Shown here: piece after piece, positions 22,528 through 32,652 of the stretch | How the letters are laid out: each line of letters opens with the position of its first letter | How positions within the stretch are numbered: position 1 is the first letter of the stretch | NCBI GenBank assembly: GCA_003222895.1 | Contig: QHXI01000120.1 | Coordinates: forward strand, 1 to 61,576 | From: Acidobacteriota bacterium | Lineage (GTDB): Bacteria > Acidobacteriota > Blastocatellia > Pyrinomonadales > Pyrinomonadaceae | DNA length: 61,576 nt | Direction: 5' to 3' | Made by a program: the position numbers and the translations under genes | The notes under the pieces: generated by a model | Databases searched by the model: none | Told to the model about the DNA's origin: nothing | What the model saw: the letters and a program-made list of their open reading frames with translations, nothing else

Positions 22528-22803
22528 CTAAACCGCCGGATGAAACCGAAGCGCAGTACGCTCTCGGGCTTTTGCAGCTTCAACTTCCCGGTCGCGCGGT
22601 GGTGAGTTGGTGACAAGCGAATCGAGAAGTTCGGTCGCGGCCTTCGTTACCTGCTCGACTGCGTGATCAAACGCTGCTTCGTTTGCCTTTGAAGGTTTGG
22701 TGAATCCGCTGAGCTTTCGCACAAACTGAATTGCGGACGCGCGAATCTCTTCTTCGGTCGCCGGTGGTTTGAAGTTATGCAGGGTTTTGATGTTGCGACA
22801 CAT
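22528..22803 (-). CDS. DUF2277-family protein
   Basis: The start is the ATG at 22803 (MCRNIKTLHNFKPPATEEEI). The 91-residue protein has the family form: MCRNIKTL at the N-terminus, then ASAIQFVRKLSGFTKPSKAN. These small cytosolic proteins are widespread and of unknown function. It lies next to the toxin-antitoxin pair but has its own start. Confidence 0.85.
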   Translation of the reverse strand: MCRNIKTLHNFKPPATEEEIRASAIQFVRKLSGFTKPSKANEAAFDHAVEQVTKAATELLDSLVTNSPPRDREVEAAKARERTALRFHPAV

Positions 22804-23095
22804 ATCTCTTTTCCTGGGCTCCTTGATAAGGGTTAACACGACGATAATTGTTGGCGCGCGCAAAATCCAGTCTCTGCGGCTTCTGCGGAGACCTTGGTCT
22901 TCTCTCTGGTAGGCTTTTCAGATCTTTACCGCCCGCTAAAGCAGGCTGGGAAATAATTGGGGGCCCTGATCCCAGCACTAAAGTGCTGGTCTATTTTCAA
23001 AAGTCCGCTAACGCGGACGAACCCGGCTACTGTCTGTCACGGCTACGCCGTGAAATCTCTCAATGCCAACCGAATTATTGAAGTAACAAAATACC
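22804..23095. other. Intergenic stretch with short GC-rich palindromes
   Basis: I see no gene here. Short palindromes lie around 22930-22955 (CCCGCTAAAGCAGGCTGGG), 22970-22992 (CCAGCACTAAAGTGCTGG) and 23004-23022 (GTCCGCTAACGCGGAC), plus CACGGCTACGCCGTGAAA near 23037-23054, a fragment of the REP-like family. Such strings are typical of intergenic repeat debris. Confidence 0.5.
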
Positions 23096-25159
23096 TCACA
23101 CGACCAAAGGCAAATTTCCTTCAACCTTCGTCCGCTCAATTTGCGGTCTCGCGCCGGCGGGCCAAAGGTCAGCCCGGTGCGTCACGCGATAAACCAGCGG
23201 CCCTCCATCTTCAGTCGTGCTGCGAGCGAGTGGCCGAGGCAGACAAACAAATTCTACTTCCAGATGTGTTTCATCGGCCCGAACGACTGCATAACCATGT
23301 CCGCCAAGATCTACGAACGACAAATGCGGCGCCACTTGGGGATTTCTTTCCGCCAGCGCTTGTTGCAGATTACCCGTCCGCTGCAACGCAAGACTCGCGC
23401 GCACACCATGCATCAGCGAGAAGTTGATCGCCGGCTGCACTTGAGAGGACGTCGATGGTTGATGCAGATAGATCGCGCGCAGAGGGTGATCCTTCGCCAG
23501 TGAATACTCAGCCGATTCGAACAAGCCCGGCGCAGAGATCGATCCCGTGATGAACTCGAGCATCACCGGATCAAAACTCTTCGGCGGCAGCGCCGGAGAA
23601 ACCACGCCGGCTTCGAACGCATGGCGATCGCCGCAGATGGCCGCGACTCCGTTGATGCGTTGTTTGCGGATAAAGTCCAAAACGCCGGACCGATCATGAC
23701 GATACGCGGACCAGTCTTCATCGAGGAGCGTTGCGTAACCATCGTCCGGCCACCTGGGCCCGAGATCCTGCGGCAGATTTTGAAAATCGATTCGCCACTC
23801 AAGCATGCCAATCGAATTGCCCCAAAGCTTCCACGCCGCCGAAGACGTTCGCAGCCGTTCGAGGAACCACGCGCGCTGCTCGCCGCCGAGCATCGATTGC
23901 GGCGATTCGTTCTGGCGCGGATTGGAAATATCGCTTCCATTAAATCGGATCGTGGCCGGCGGCTTTCCGTGATTGTAAGCGCGGCCGCTGTCCAGGATTT
24001 CGACGACGTTGTCCGAATTGGCGTAAGGAAAATTCTTTGGCTGAAAGACTGTAGCTTCCGCGCGCTGCATTACTGGCTGAGATCGAAACGAACGATTATC
24101 GGTAAGGATCAAATCGACGTTGCGGCCATAACGCAACGAACGATACAGCTTGAGACTGTTGATGGCCGCGAGATTCCCCGGCTCTAATCCCAAACCGTGA
24201 TCGTCAAAGTTTCTTAAAGGCTCGTCGGTTACGTCGGGCGGTTCGTAACTATCCAGAGTCGGATTCTTTTTGATCACTCGCGCCGGTTGATATTCAAACC
24301 AGGCCTGGTTGGCGGCGACCTTTCGAGTTTGCGCCGGCCGGACTCCGCTGAAGTCCTGTTGACTCTGCCAACCCTTCCACGAAAATTCGTGGTTGTCCCA
24401 CATGCAGACAAACGGCCAGCGCGCTCGGGCTTCCGTTAGATCGGGATCGGATAGATAACTGCGATAGAGAGCGCGATAGTCGTCGACCGTGGCCGGTACG
24501 TGAAAGTCCCGAGTCTTCTCTCCCGTTGGATAACGCACCACGTCGCGCAGCTTGCGCGCGTAGTAACCCTGCGGTCGATCTTCCGGATACCAGACAACTT
24601 CATAAACGAAATCACCGAGATGAAGTACAAACCCGAGCTGCTCAGCTAAAGGCTTCTGCTTGTCTTCCCAAATCATTCGTCGATAAGCATTAGAGGCGCC
24701 CATCGAAACATTCTGGCAACTCACAAAGGCAAAGCTGACCGGTCGGTTGTCTTTCTCGGAAGGCGCGGTGATCGTACGTCCAAGCGGACTCCCAAGGCCG
24801 TGTTCATCCGTGAAGCGATACCAATAGATGGTGCGCGGCTTTAAACCCGCGATCAGAACGCGACACGTCCAATCGGTTTTGGCCGAGACGATCGTTTTGG
24901 CGGATGCGACGACGCGTTTGAAATCTGCGTCCTCAGCAACTTCGACAACGAGCTTATCGATTTCGCCGTTCGTCGACGGACGTCGCGTCCAGAGGATTAC
25001 ACTGTCTGAGTGTGGATCGCCGGAAGCGACGCCTTGCGGATAGAGATCTCGACGCTCATGCCAATCAATTGTTGAAGCGCGCCATCGCCGTGAGGTGAAA
25101 GCGAGCGACGCGCCGTACGCAGCGGCGAGTTCCATGAATCTGCGTCTGGATATGTTCAC
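23096..25159 (-). CDS. PhoD-like alkaline phosphatase, Tat-exported
   Basis: This 687-residue protein starts MNISRRRFMELAAAYGASLA, a twin-arginine signal. The N-terminal Fn3-like domain is followed by the PhoD metallophosphoesterase: FAFVSCQN, LHLGDFVYEV, FVCMWDNHEFSWKGW, LILTDNRSFRSQ and GDRHAFEAGVVSP carry the metal ligands. The enzyme releases phosphate from organic esters in the periplasm with Fe and Ca. The length is above typical (about 550-580) because of inserts in the middle. The start has no strong ribosome site. Confidence 0.88.
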   Translation of the reverse strand: MNISRRRFMELAAAYGASLAFTSRRWRASTIDWHERRDLYPQGVASGDPHSDSVILWTRRPSTNGEIDKLVVEVAEDADFKRVVASAKTIVSAKTDWTCRVLIAGLKPRTIYWYRFTDEHGLGSPLGRTITAPSEKDNRPVSFAFVSCQNVSMGASNAYRRMIWEDKQKPLAEQLGFVLHLGDFVYEVVWYPEDRPQGYYARKLRDVVRYPTGEKTRDFHVPATVDDYRALYRSYLSDPDLTEARARWPFVCMWDNHEFSWKGWQSQQDFSGVRPAQTRKVAANQAWFEYQPARVIKKNPTLDSYEPPDVTDEPLRNFDDHGLGLEPGNLAAINSLKLYRSLRYGRNVDLILTDNRSFRSQPVMQRAEATVFQPKNFPYANSDNVVEILDSGRAYNHGKPPATIRFNGSDISNPRQNESPQSMLGGEQRAWFLERLRTSSAAWKLWGNSIGMLEWRIDFQNLPQDLGPRWPDDGYATLLDEDWSAYRHDRSGVLDFIRKQRINGVAAICGDRHAFEAGVVSPALPPKSFDPVMLEFITGSISAPGLFESAEYSLAKDHPLRAIYLHQPSTSSQVQPAINFSLMHGVRASLALQRTGNLQQALAERNPQVAPHLSFVDLGGHGYAVVRADETHLEVEFVCLPRPLARSTTEDGGPLVYRVTHRADLWPAGARPQIERTKVEGNLPLVV

Positions 25160-25264
25160 GAGTTGGCTTCGCGCAAAGTGATCAGGAAAAAGCTTTCCCG
25201 CAACCGCCTCGCAAGATTCGTTACTTTCGCAATTCCGCGTTCTCCTTTAAGATGCGCGGCCAAC

Positions 25265-25803
25265 ATGACAGCGCGAGCGAACTCATCGAAGCATTCATCT
25301 CTTGTTCCAATTGAGAAAATCGAATGAGCGATTTATTTCATCCGCGGCGAGAAGGTGATGCTGGATCGCGATCTCGCAGTCCTTTACGAGGTCGAGACCC
25401 GCGTCCTCAATCAAGCCGTAGGCCGCAACCGGGAGCGTTTTCCTGCCGATTTCGCGTTTGAGCTTACGCGCGAAGAGATAATGCGGATATCACAAGTTGT
25501 GACATCCTCGAATCTGAAATTCTCCAAGCGCGTGACCGTCTTTACCGAACAAGGCGTGGCCATGCTGTCGACAGTGTTGCGGAGCAAGCGTGCAATTTCA
25601 GTCAACATTGAAATCATGCGCGCCTTCGTGAAGCTGCGACGATGCTCGCATCCAACGCTGAGCTCTCTCACCGGCTGGACGAACTTGAGAACAAGTATGA
25701 TCGGCAGTTCAAAGTTGTGTTCGACGCGATTCGGGCATTGATGTCATTGCCGGTTCCGGCGAGGAAACAAATCGGCTTTCGTTCGCGACCTGGGAAGAAG
25801 TAA
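25265..25803 (+). pseudogene. Dead second copy of the ORF6N-domain gene
   Basis: The sequence follows the intact gene at 20331-20903 from ATGACAGCGCGAGCG to the end. A CGA to TGA change makes a stop at codon 21, and one base is missing in the codon run for KLRQML, which shifts the frame near 25640. Without these, the C-terminus would read [20 protein letters not shown]. The upstream 60 bases also match, so the whole unit was duplicated and then decayed. The two copies are about 5 kb apart. Confidence 0.85.
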
Positions 25804-25953
25804 GAGCCTCCGCAAAAGATCAGCGACATGTCAGTATTACCTGCCTTGTGCGGGTAAACATCGAGGTCGTTAGCCATTGCTCTCGGCTGCGCGGTGAAAT
25901 CCCTTGTCTCATGGATCACTGGTGCTCGATCCGACCGCAACCACCGCGAAGAG

Positions 25954-28900
25954 CTATTCGCTACTCTGCGGTAATGGCTCTGCTTCTTCGGGACTGTTGG
26001 TTATCGGCTGAGCTTCATGATGCCTCGAGCCAAAGAAGGAAGTGCGATCGAGAACGGTCTCCTGGAATCTTTCGAGATAAAGATAAATCACCGGCGTGAT
26101 GAATAGCGTGATGAATTGCGAAACAACCAGACCGCCGACCACGACCAGGCCCAACGGCCGGCGTGACGAACCGTCCGCGCCATAGCCGAGCGCGATCGGC
26201 ATCGCGCCAAATACCGCCGCCAAGGTGGTCATCAGAATCGGACGAAAACGATCCATGCTGGCATCGTGAATTGCCTTGTCCGCTTGCTCGCCCGCTTCGA
26301 CGCGCGCGCGCGCAAAGTCGACGATCATGATGCCGTTCTTCTTCACGATACCCATCAGCATGAACATGCCGACGAAAGCATACAGCGACGCTTCCTGGCC
26401 AAAGACGAAGAGCGTCAAGAGACCGCCAACCAAAGCTGTCGGCAAAGTCGACAGAACCGTCAGAGGGTGCACGTAACTTTCGTAGAGAATCGCCAGAATC
26501 ACGTACATCACAAACACCGCGAGGCCCATCAGGATCGTCATGCTGGTGACGGTGTTGCTGAAGGTTTGCGCTTCGCCTTGCAGTTCGCCGCGAATCGTCG
26601 ACGGAACAATTTCGGCCGCCGTTTTTTGAATGTAGTTGGTCGCGTCGCCCAGCGCCACGCCCGGTTTCAGATTGAAGAAGAGCGTCATGCTGGTGAATTG
26701 ATTCAGGTGGTTGACGGCTTGCGGTCCAAGCGTCTGCTTCCAGGTAACCAATTCGCCGAGCGGCACCAGTCTCTGTCCGTTGTCTGATCGAATATAGAGC
26801 TTTGAAAGATCGTCCGGATTCGCGCGCGCTGAGTCTTCCATTTCAAGAATTACCTGATATTGATCCTGCGGCTTCTTAACCAGGTAGACGTAATTCTGCG
26901 AATAAGCATTCCGCAGCAGCGACAGAATTCTGGCTTCTGAAACTCCGTAAGTCTTTGCCTGATCGCGGCGCAATTCTACGTTGAGATTCGGCGTGTTGTT
27001 GAAAAAGTCGGACGAGACGGAAAGGAAACCAGGATACTGCATCATTCGCGTCTTCAGTTTTTGCCCGACTTCATAAACTTCGGGACCGTTCACACCTGAG
27101 ACGGCGTAAGCGTACTGGCCCTGTTGTTGGGCCGTGACGCCGGTGCTGATTTGCAAAACCGGAAACGGCTGCAGAAAAGTAAACACACCCGGAATCGAGT
27201 TGAGTTTGCCCATCATCTCGCCGGCCACTTGTTGAATCGGCAGCCGCTGTTCCGGCGGACGAATGAATGTAAAAGTAATGCCCTGATTCGCCGACAAAAA
27301 TCCAGTCGCGCCAGTCAAAGTAAAATCAGTTATCACATTTGGATCCTGATGCAGCATTTGATCGACGCGATTTTGTAACGCCTTCATTTGCTCGGGCGAT
27401 GAACCTTCGCGAGCAATGAACGCGCCGAAAATTACGCTGCTGTCGCCCGGCGGCAGAAAGGCTTTGGGCACCAGCATGAAAAGTACTATCGTGCCGGCCA
27501 GACAGAGCACCCAAACCAGCGCCGAGACCCAACGATGCCGCAGAAACCACCAGAGCGAACCGCCATAAACACGCAGCACGCGCTTTTCGATTCCGCCGAT
27601 CACGCGCTCGACCCAGTTCTTCTTGATACCGGCGCCGCGCGCTTTCAAAAGTCGCGCACACATCAGAGGCGTCAGCGTCAGTGACACGAGGCCGGAAGCG
27701 AAAATGGCGATCACAATCGTGATAGCGAATTCGCGAAAGATGCGGCCGACCAGACCGGTCATGAATACCAGCGGAATGAATACGGCGGCCAGCGAGATCG
27801 TCATCGACATGATCGTGAAACTGATCTCTTTCGCGCTGTTGATGGCGGCTTCGAACGGTTGCTCGCCGTGCTCCATTCGGCGCACAGTGTTCTCTAAAAA
27901 CACGATCGCGTCGTCGACCAGGAATCCAATCGCCAGGGTCAGCGCCATCAGCGACAGGTTGTCGAGGCTATAGCCCAACATGCGCATCGCGACAAAAGTG
28001 ATGAGCAGAGACAAAGGCAGCGCGACGGTAGGGATCAATGTATCGGTTGCGCGTCCGAGGAAAGCAAAAATAACGAGGACGACCAGGACAAAGGCAATCA
28101 CCAAAGTGGTCTCGACATCGACAACTGAGTGGACGATGCTCAACGAACGATCATAGATCGGCGTGACGCGGATCGAGCCCGGCAACTCGTTGCTGATCAT
28201 TGGCAAGATTTCATGAATGCTCTTGGAAACTTCCACCGCATTTGCGCCGGCGCGACGATTCACCGCGACGATCGTGGTAGCCGACGGGATATCGTAGCCA
28301 CGCACCCAAAAGCGCATGTTAACGCGCTCGTCCTGCACTGAATCTTTGACGGTCGCGACATCGCGAAGATAAACCGGCGCGTTTCCCGTGCCGCCCACAA
28401 TCAAGTTGGCGTATTGATCCGCTGTTTCGAGCTGCCCCTGCGGCCGCAGGATCGCAGTGCCGGAACTACTGTCCAATTGGCCCGCGCCGGTATAGCTGGT
28501 GCCGCTGCGAATCGCGTTACTCAGATCATCGACTGAAATTCCGCGCGCCCACATCGCCGCCGGATTGGCTTTGATTCGAATTGCCGACTTCGTTCCAAAC
28601 ACATTTACCCTAGAGACACCCGGCAAAATGCTGATGCGTTGGCCCACTTGCGTGCTGGCGTAATCGTAAAGTTGTCCCGGCGTAACTGAATCGCTGGTCA
28701 GCGCGATATACATGATCGGTTGATCGTTGGGGTTGCTCTTCGAATAGGTCGGCGGCGAAGGCAGATCGGCAGGCAGACTGCCAGAGGCCTGCGAGATCGC
28801 CGTCTGCACATCAGTCGCGGCCGCGTCGATGTTCTTATCGAGCGCAAACTGAAGTGTGAAGGTCGCGACGCCCTGCGTGCTCTTGGAAGTAACTACCTCA

Positions 28901-29130
28901 AGGCCGTTGATCTGCATGAACTGGCGCTCGAGCGGGGTCGCGATGTTGTTGGCGATCGTGTCGGGACTGGCTCCGGGATAACCGACAGTGACCTGGATGA
29001 CGGGATAATCGACTGCCGGAAGATCGTTGACCGGAAGTTGCCAGTAAGCGAGTCCGCCAAAAAGGATCACCGACAACGTCAAGACGGCGGTCATCACGGG
29101 ACGCCGAATGAATGGCTCGGAGAGATTCAT
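25954..29130 (-). CDS. RND efflux pump, inner-membrane transporter (HAE1/MdtB-like)
   Basis: This 1058-residue protein has the twelve-segment RND layout: N-terminal TM1 (VMTAVLTLSVILFGGLAYWQ), a large periplasmic loop, TM2-6, a second loop and TM7-12. The proton-relay region includes LAIGFLVDDAIVFLENTVRR (two adjacent Asp). It pairs with the adaptor gene, whose stop overlaps its start (TAATG). No outer-membrane channel gene is adjacent, so a shared TolC-type protein is expected. Substrates of HAE1 pumps are drugs, dyes and detergents. Confidence 0.92.
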   Translation of the reverse strand: MNLSEPFIRRPVMTAVLTLSVILFGGLAYWQLPVNDLPAVDYPVIQVTVGYPGASPDTIANNIATPLERQFMQINGLEVVTSKSTQGVATFTLQFALDKNIDAAATDVQTAISQASGSLPADLPSPPTYSKSNPNDQPIMYIALTSDSVTPGQLYDYASTQVGQRISILPGVSRVNVFGTKSAIRIKANPAAMWARGISVDDLSNAIRSGTSYTGAGQLDSSSGTAILRPQGQLETADQYANLIVGGTGNAPVYLRDVATVKDSVQDERVNMRFWVRGYDIPSATTIVAVNRRAGANAVEVSKSIHEILPMISNELPGSIRVTPIYDRSLSIVHSVVDVETTLVIAFVLVVLVIFAFLGRATDTLIPTVALPLSLLITFVAMRMLGYSLDNLSLMALTLAIGFLVDDAIVFLENTVRRMEHGEQPFEAAINSAKEISFTIMSMTISLAAVFIPLVFMTGLVGRIFREFAITIVIAIFASGLVSLTLTPLMCARLLKARGAGIKKNWVERVIGGIEKRVLRVYGGSLWWFLRHRWVSALVWVLCLAGTIVLFMLVPKAFLPPGDSSVIFGAFIAREGSSPEQMKALQNRVDQMLHQDPNVITDFTLTGATGFLSANQGITFTFIRPPEQRLPIQQVAGEMMGKLNSIPGVFTFLQPFPVLQISTGVTAQQQGQYAYAVSGVNGPEVYEVGQKLKTRMMQYPGFLSVSSDFFNNTPNLNVELRRDQAKTYGVSEARILSLLRNAYSQNYVYLVKKPQDQYQVILEMEDSARANPDDLSKLYIRSDNGQRLVPLGELVTWKQTLGPQAVNHLNQFTSMTLFFNLKPGVALGDATNYIQKTAAEIVPSTIRGELQGEAQTFSNTVTSMTILMGLAVFVMYVILAILYESYVHPLTVLSTLPTALVGGLLTLFVFGQEASLYAFVGMFMLMGIVKKNGIMIVDFARARVEAGEQADKAIHDASMDRFRPILMTTLAAVFGAMPIALGYGADGSSRRPLGLVVVGGLVVSQFITLFITPVIYLYLERFQETVLDRTSFFGSRHHEAQPITNSPEEAEPLPQSSE

Positions 29131-30344
29131 TACTTCGTCCCGGTATTTCCTTGATTGGGGGTTCCCTGATTGTTGGCTGGCGCTTCGATGCGGACTTTGC
29201 CGCCCGGTGTAACACCCGCCTGCCCGTTAGTCACGACGCGCTCTCCGGGTTGGACTCCCTGATCGATGACGACTTGATCGCCCTGACGCTGGCCCAACGT
29301 TACCTGGCGTTGATCTACTGTCATGTCCTGCTTGACGACATACACGTACGATCCTTTGGCCGACATTTGCGGCGCCGTCGCCGGCACCAACACCGCGCCG
29401 TGAATCGTGTTCAGAACAAGACGAATGTTAACGAACCGTCCGGGCCAAAATCTTCGATCAGAATTGGGAATTGTGGCGCGTAAGCTCACCTGCCCCGTTT
29501 GATTCTGCACTGAGTTGTCGAGGAACGTGAGTTGTCCCGCGATCGGATCAGTCGCGTCAGGCAAACGCACTTCAGTCTTGAGCGTGCCCGCGTGCATCTG
29601 CTCCTGAACTTTCGTCAGATCGTTTTGCGAGATCGTGAAGTCGGCGTAGATCGGATCCAAACGCTCAATCACCAGCATTGCGTTGCTCGGCGGTCCGTTG
29701 GACGTCGAGCTAATCGCGTTGTTGCCGCTCGAAGAGCCTGGGTTAACCACGTTTCCAATATCGACCAGACGTTGGCCCGCACGTCCGTCGATCGGCGCGT
29801 GAATGTAGCAGTAACTGAGATCGACCTTCACGCGTTCCACCGCGGCACTGTCCGCCTTAATTGATTCGCCACGCGGGACAACGCCGGCGGAAACCAACTG
29901 ACCGTAACGCTTGACCTGGAGCGCATCCCACTTTGCCTGCGCAAGATCTCGATTCAGATTAGCTTCGGCTTGTTTCTTTAGCGCGAGATCTTTTGCCACC
30001 GCCGCCTGCGCCTGACTTAAGGCCGCTTCAAACGGACGCGTGTCGATGGTGAAAAGCATGTCACCTTTTCTAACGTTGGCACCGTCGGTGAAATGTATTT
30101 TGGTGATGCGTCCGGAAACCTGGGGCTGAATCGAGACGACTTCGCGAGCCACGGTCTTCCCAATGGCGTCGAGATAAACGGGAACGTCTTGTGACGCGGC
30201 TTCGGCGACGGTCACTGGCGCTGGCGGGCGCTCGAATCCAGCAGGTGCTGCTTTATTCGTACAGCCAGCTAATGTTGACAGCGACAGACAGACGACGAAT
30301 GCAAGTCCGAGAAAATATTGATTGTAGGAGCGATTGTGACTCAT
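29130..30344 (-). CDS. RND pump periplasmic adaptor (membrane fusion lipoprotein)
   Basis: The start is the ATG at 30344 (MSHNRSYNQYFLGLAFVVCL). The lipobox SLSTLAGC follows the hydrophobic segment, so it is a lipoprotein. The body shows the HlyD layout: VSIQPQVSGRITKIHFTDGA in the first biotinyl-lipoyl motif, a helical hairpin rich in A, K and L, then PIDGRAGQRLVDIGNVVNPG in the second. The C-terminus is low-complexity (APANNQGTPNQGNTG). It couples the transporter to an outer-membrane channel. Its stop overlaps the transporter start. Confidence 0.92.
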   Translation of the reverse strand: MSHNRSYNQYFLGLAFVVCLSLSTLAGCTNKAAPAGFERPPAPVTVAEAASQDVPVYLDAIGKTVAREVVSIQPQVSGRITKIHFTDGANVRKGDMLFTIDTRPFEAALSQAQAAVAKDLALKKQAEANLNRDLAQAKWDALQVKRYGQLVSAGVVPRGESIKADSAAVERVKVDLSYCYIHAPIDGRAGQRLVDIGNVVNPGSSSGNNAISSTSNGPPSNAMLVIERLDPIYADFTISQNDLTKVQEQMHAGTLKTEVRLPDATDPIAGQLTFLDNSVQNQTGQVSLRATIPNSDRRFWPGRFVNIRLVLNTIHGAVLVPATAPQMSAKGSYVYVVKQDMTVDQRQVTLGQRQGDQVVIDQGVQPGERVVTNGQAGVTPGGKVRIEAPANNQGTPNQGNTGTK

Positions 30345-30536
30345 TGTTTTCCGATAGAGCAGATGACGCCGGGAAAAGATTATCGCCCGGTGAGTACGAT
30401 CACGCAAACGCAGAAGTTTCGATCGTGAAGTCGCGAAGACTCACTATCGCCTAAGCTTCACAACTTTTTACAACTTGCGGACAACAAGGGATCCTGATTT
30501 TTGGCTCTTCTCAGCGTGTCCTGGCTTTCTCAGTGA

Positions 30537-31076
30537 TCATGAATTTTGGGGAATCGAACTCGCCGTCAGCGCGGCCGGTTCGTCGATAATCAATTCCATA
30601 ATGTCTTCACGCACAGCAAATCCGTTGCGTTCATAGAGTGGACGGCTGCGTTCAGTAGGCCAAAGAATGATTGCGTGAACGTCACGCATTCGGCACCACG
30701 AGATCGCTTCGTCAAGCAATCGCGATCCTACTCCTCGGCCGCGGATCGACTCCTGCACATAAAAGCTCGTGATGTATGCGTGATGTTCGGCTTCCGACCT
30801 TGGATTTGGAATCTTCTCAACCAGTTGCAACCACAGACAACCCATCGCTTCTCCGCGCGTTTCTGCGAGCCAACAGTGCCAAAGGCTGGCTTCGCTTAAC
30901 CGTTGCTCCATCCAGACGGCGCAGCGACCGAGAAAAGTTTTTTTGTTCTCAGTGGCGACGCCCGTAGTCGACCGCAATTCATAACGTAACATGGCTAACG
31001 GGAGCGCGTCGGAGGGTGCGGCCACACGAACGGTTAGGCCAACCTGGTCGACAGCATTGTTTGGGTCGCGTTTCAT
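30537..31076 (-). CDS. GNAT-family acetyltransferase
   Basis: The start is the ATG at 31076 (MKRDPNNAVDQVGLTVRVAA). The longer upstream frame has no ribosome site. The 179-residue protein shows the acetyl-CoA motif YVQESIRGRGVGSRLLDEAI, with RGRGVGSR as the pyrophosphate loop, and LYERNGFAVREDIMEL as the last strand and helix. The substrate is unknown. The aminotransferase gene lies just upstream on the same strand with a 55-base gap. Confidence 0.85.
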   Translation of the reverse strand: MKRDPNNAVDQVGLTVRVAAPSDALPLAMLRYELRSTTGVATENKKTFLGRCAVWMEQRLSEASLWHCWLAETRGEAMGCLWLQLVEKIPNPRSEAEHHAYITSFYVQESIRGRGVGSRLLDEAISWCRMRDVHAIILWPTERSRPLYERNGFAVREDIMELIIDEPAALTASSIPQNS

Positions 31077-31131
31077 CAAAAGTAAAACAGAACATCGATG
31101 ACAGTTAGTAACACCTGCGTAAGCAGGTGGG

Positions 31132-32472
31132 TTAAACAGGGTCCAAGCCCTTAGCCTCGTCGGTAATTTCCAGACCTCTATCGATAATCGCGAACGCTTC
31201 GCGCAGCTCCGCTTCACTAATACACAGTGGCGGATTGGTGAAAAAGGTATTCCAACGCACCAACGTGTAGAGACCCTCCTGGCGAAAGTACTTACCGAGG
31301 GCTTGCATCTCGGGCGAAGTGCCGTTGAAGGGAGCCATCGGCTCCCGCGTCTCCTTGTCTCGCACTAACTCGACGATGCCGAAGAGCCCAATGTTGCGCG
31401 TCGCGCCGACCGAAGGATGACGAGCCTTCAGATCATCGAGCAAGCCATGCATCACTACGCCCATGTCGCGCGCCCACTCGATAAAGTTGTCCTCTTCATA
31501 CACCGCAATGGTCGCCAGGGCCGCGGCGCAGGCGAGCGGATGACTGTTATAGGTGAGCCCGCCGTAAAAAACATTCTTCGCAAAATGATCCGCAATCCCC
31601 CGTCGCATGCCTACTGCGCCCAGCTGCACATACGCACTGGTTAATCCTTTCGCCATCGAGATCAAATCCGGTTCGACCTTCCAGTGATCCACCGAGAACC
31701 ATTCGCCGGTGCGCCCGAAGCCGGCCATCACTTCATCGGCAATCAGAAGAATTCCGTACTTGTCGCAGAGAGCGCGCAGACCCTGCATGTAGCCATCGGG
31801 AGGAATCAGAATGCCGTTTGTTCCGGTAACCGGTTCGACAATGATGGCCGCGATCGTGTTCGCTCCTTCGAGCTGAACGATCTCTTCAGTGCGCGTCAGC
31901 ACTTCTTCGGCGGTTTCGATTTGCTTGTCGACGCCGTGATAGAACTCGGGAATGCGAAAGACTCCGGGGATGCCCGGTTCAGCGGCCCAGCGTCGCGGAT
32001 CGCCGGTCAGGGTTAACGCGCCTGCCGTCCCGCCGTGATAGGAACGATAACGCGCGCCGATTTTGTGCCGGCCGGTGAACAACCGCGCGATGCGGATCTC
32101 GTTTTCGTTCGCTTCGGCGCCACCGTTGGTGAAGAAAAAAGCATCGATGTCGCCCGGCGTTAGCTCCGCGAGCTTGGCACTGAGGCGCGCACGCACTTCG
32201 GTTGCCATAAATGGGTTTGCATACGGCAGGATGGCGGCCTGCTCTTGGATCGCTCGGACAACGCGTTCGTCGCCATGGCCGATGTTGACGCACATCAACT
32301 GGCTATTGAAGTCGATGAAGCGCTTATCTTCGGGGGTCCAGAAGTAGATGCCCTTGGCGCGGGCGACCGGAATAGGATCGACCGCTGCTTGAGCTGACCA
32401 TTCAAAGAGTGTGTGCCGGCGGCAGAGCTCGACGATCTCCGGCCCGGTCATTGTTTCAGTGGTGACAGTCAT
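31132..32472 (-). CDS. Class III PLP-dependent aminotransferase
   Basis: This 446-residue protein has the class III signature with the PLP lysine K275 in ISMAKGLTSA and D246 in LIADEVMAGFGRTGEWF. FFFTNGGAEANENEIRIAR is the cofactor phosphate region. It resembles omega-aminotransferases such as taurine- or beta-alanine-pyruvate types, which take an amine and pyruvate or oxoglutarate. The GNAT gene follows at 55 bases. Which amine it uses cannot be read from the sequence. Confidence 0.88.
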   Translation of the reverse strand: MTVTTETMTGPEIVELCRRHTLFEWSAQAAVDPIPVARAKGIYFWTPEDKRFIDFNSQLMCVNIGHGDERVVRAIQEQAAILPYANPFMATEVRARLSAKLAELTPGDIDAFFFTNGGAEANENEIRIARLFTGRHKIGARYRSYHGGTAGALTLTGDPRRWAAEPGIPGVFRIPEFYHGVDKQIETAEEVLTRTEEIVQLEGANTIAAIIVEPVTGTNGILIPPDGYMQGLRALCDKYGILLIADEVMAGFGRTGEWFSVDHWKVEPDLISMAKGLTSAYVQLGAVGMRRGIADHFAKNVFYGGLTYNSHPLACAAALATIAVYEEDNFIEWARDMGVVMHGLLDDLKARHPSVGATRNIGLFGIVELVRDKETREPMAPFNGTSPEMQALGKYFRQEGLYTLVRWNTFFTNPPLCISEAELREAFAIIDRGLEITDEAKGLDPV

Positions 32473-32652
32473 AGTACCGCGATGCTATTAGAAAGCGTGG
32501 CGGTTTGACAATGAGGCGGACGGGAAAATCAATTAGGGCAGAGTAAACGTCAATCTTAGAAGTGTGTCACCCCCAAACGAGATTCTCGGCTGGCAACATT
32601 AACTACGATCTGAACTTAAGCGTTTGACCGAAGATTCGCCATCATTTCTGCG

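Noticed and set aside
26266-26787. 173-codon open frame antisense to the RND transporter
   Set aside because: It is rich in His, Arg and Gln, as expected from the reverse of a membrane protein gene, and has no start signal.
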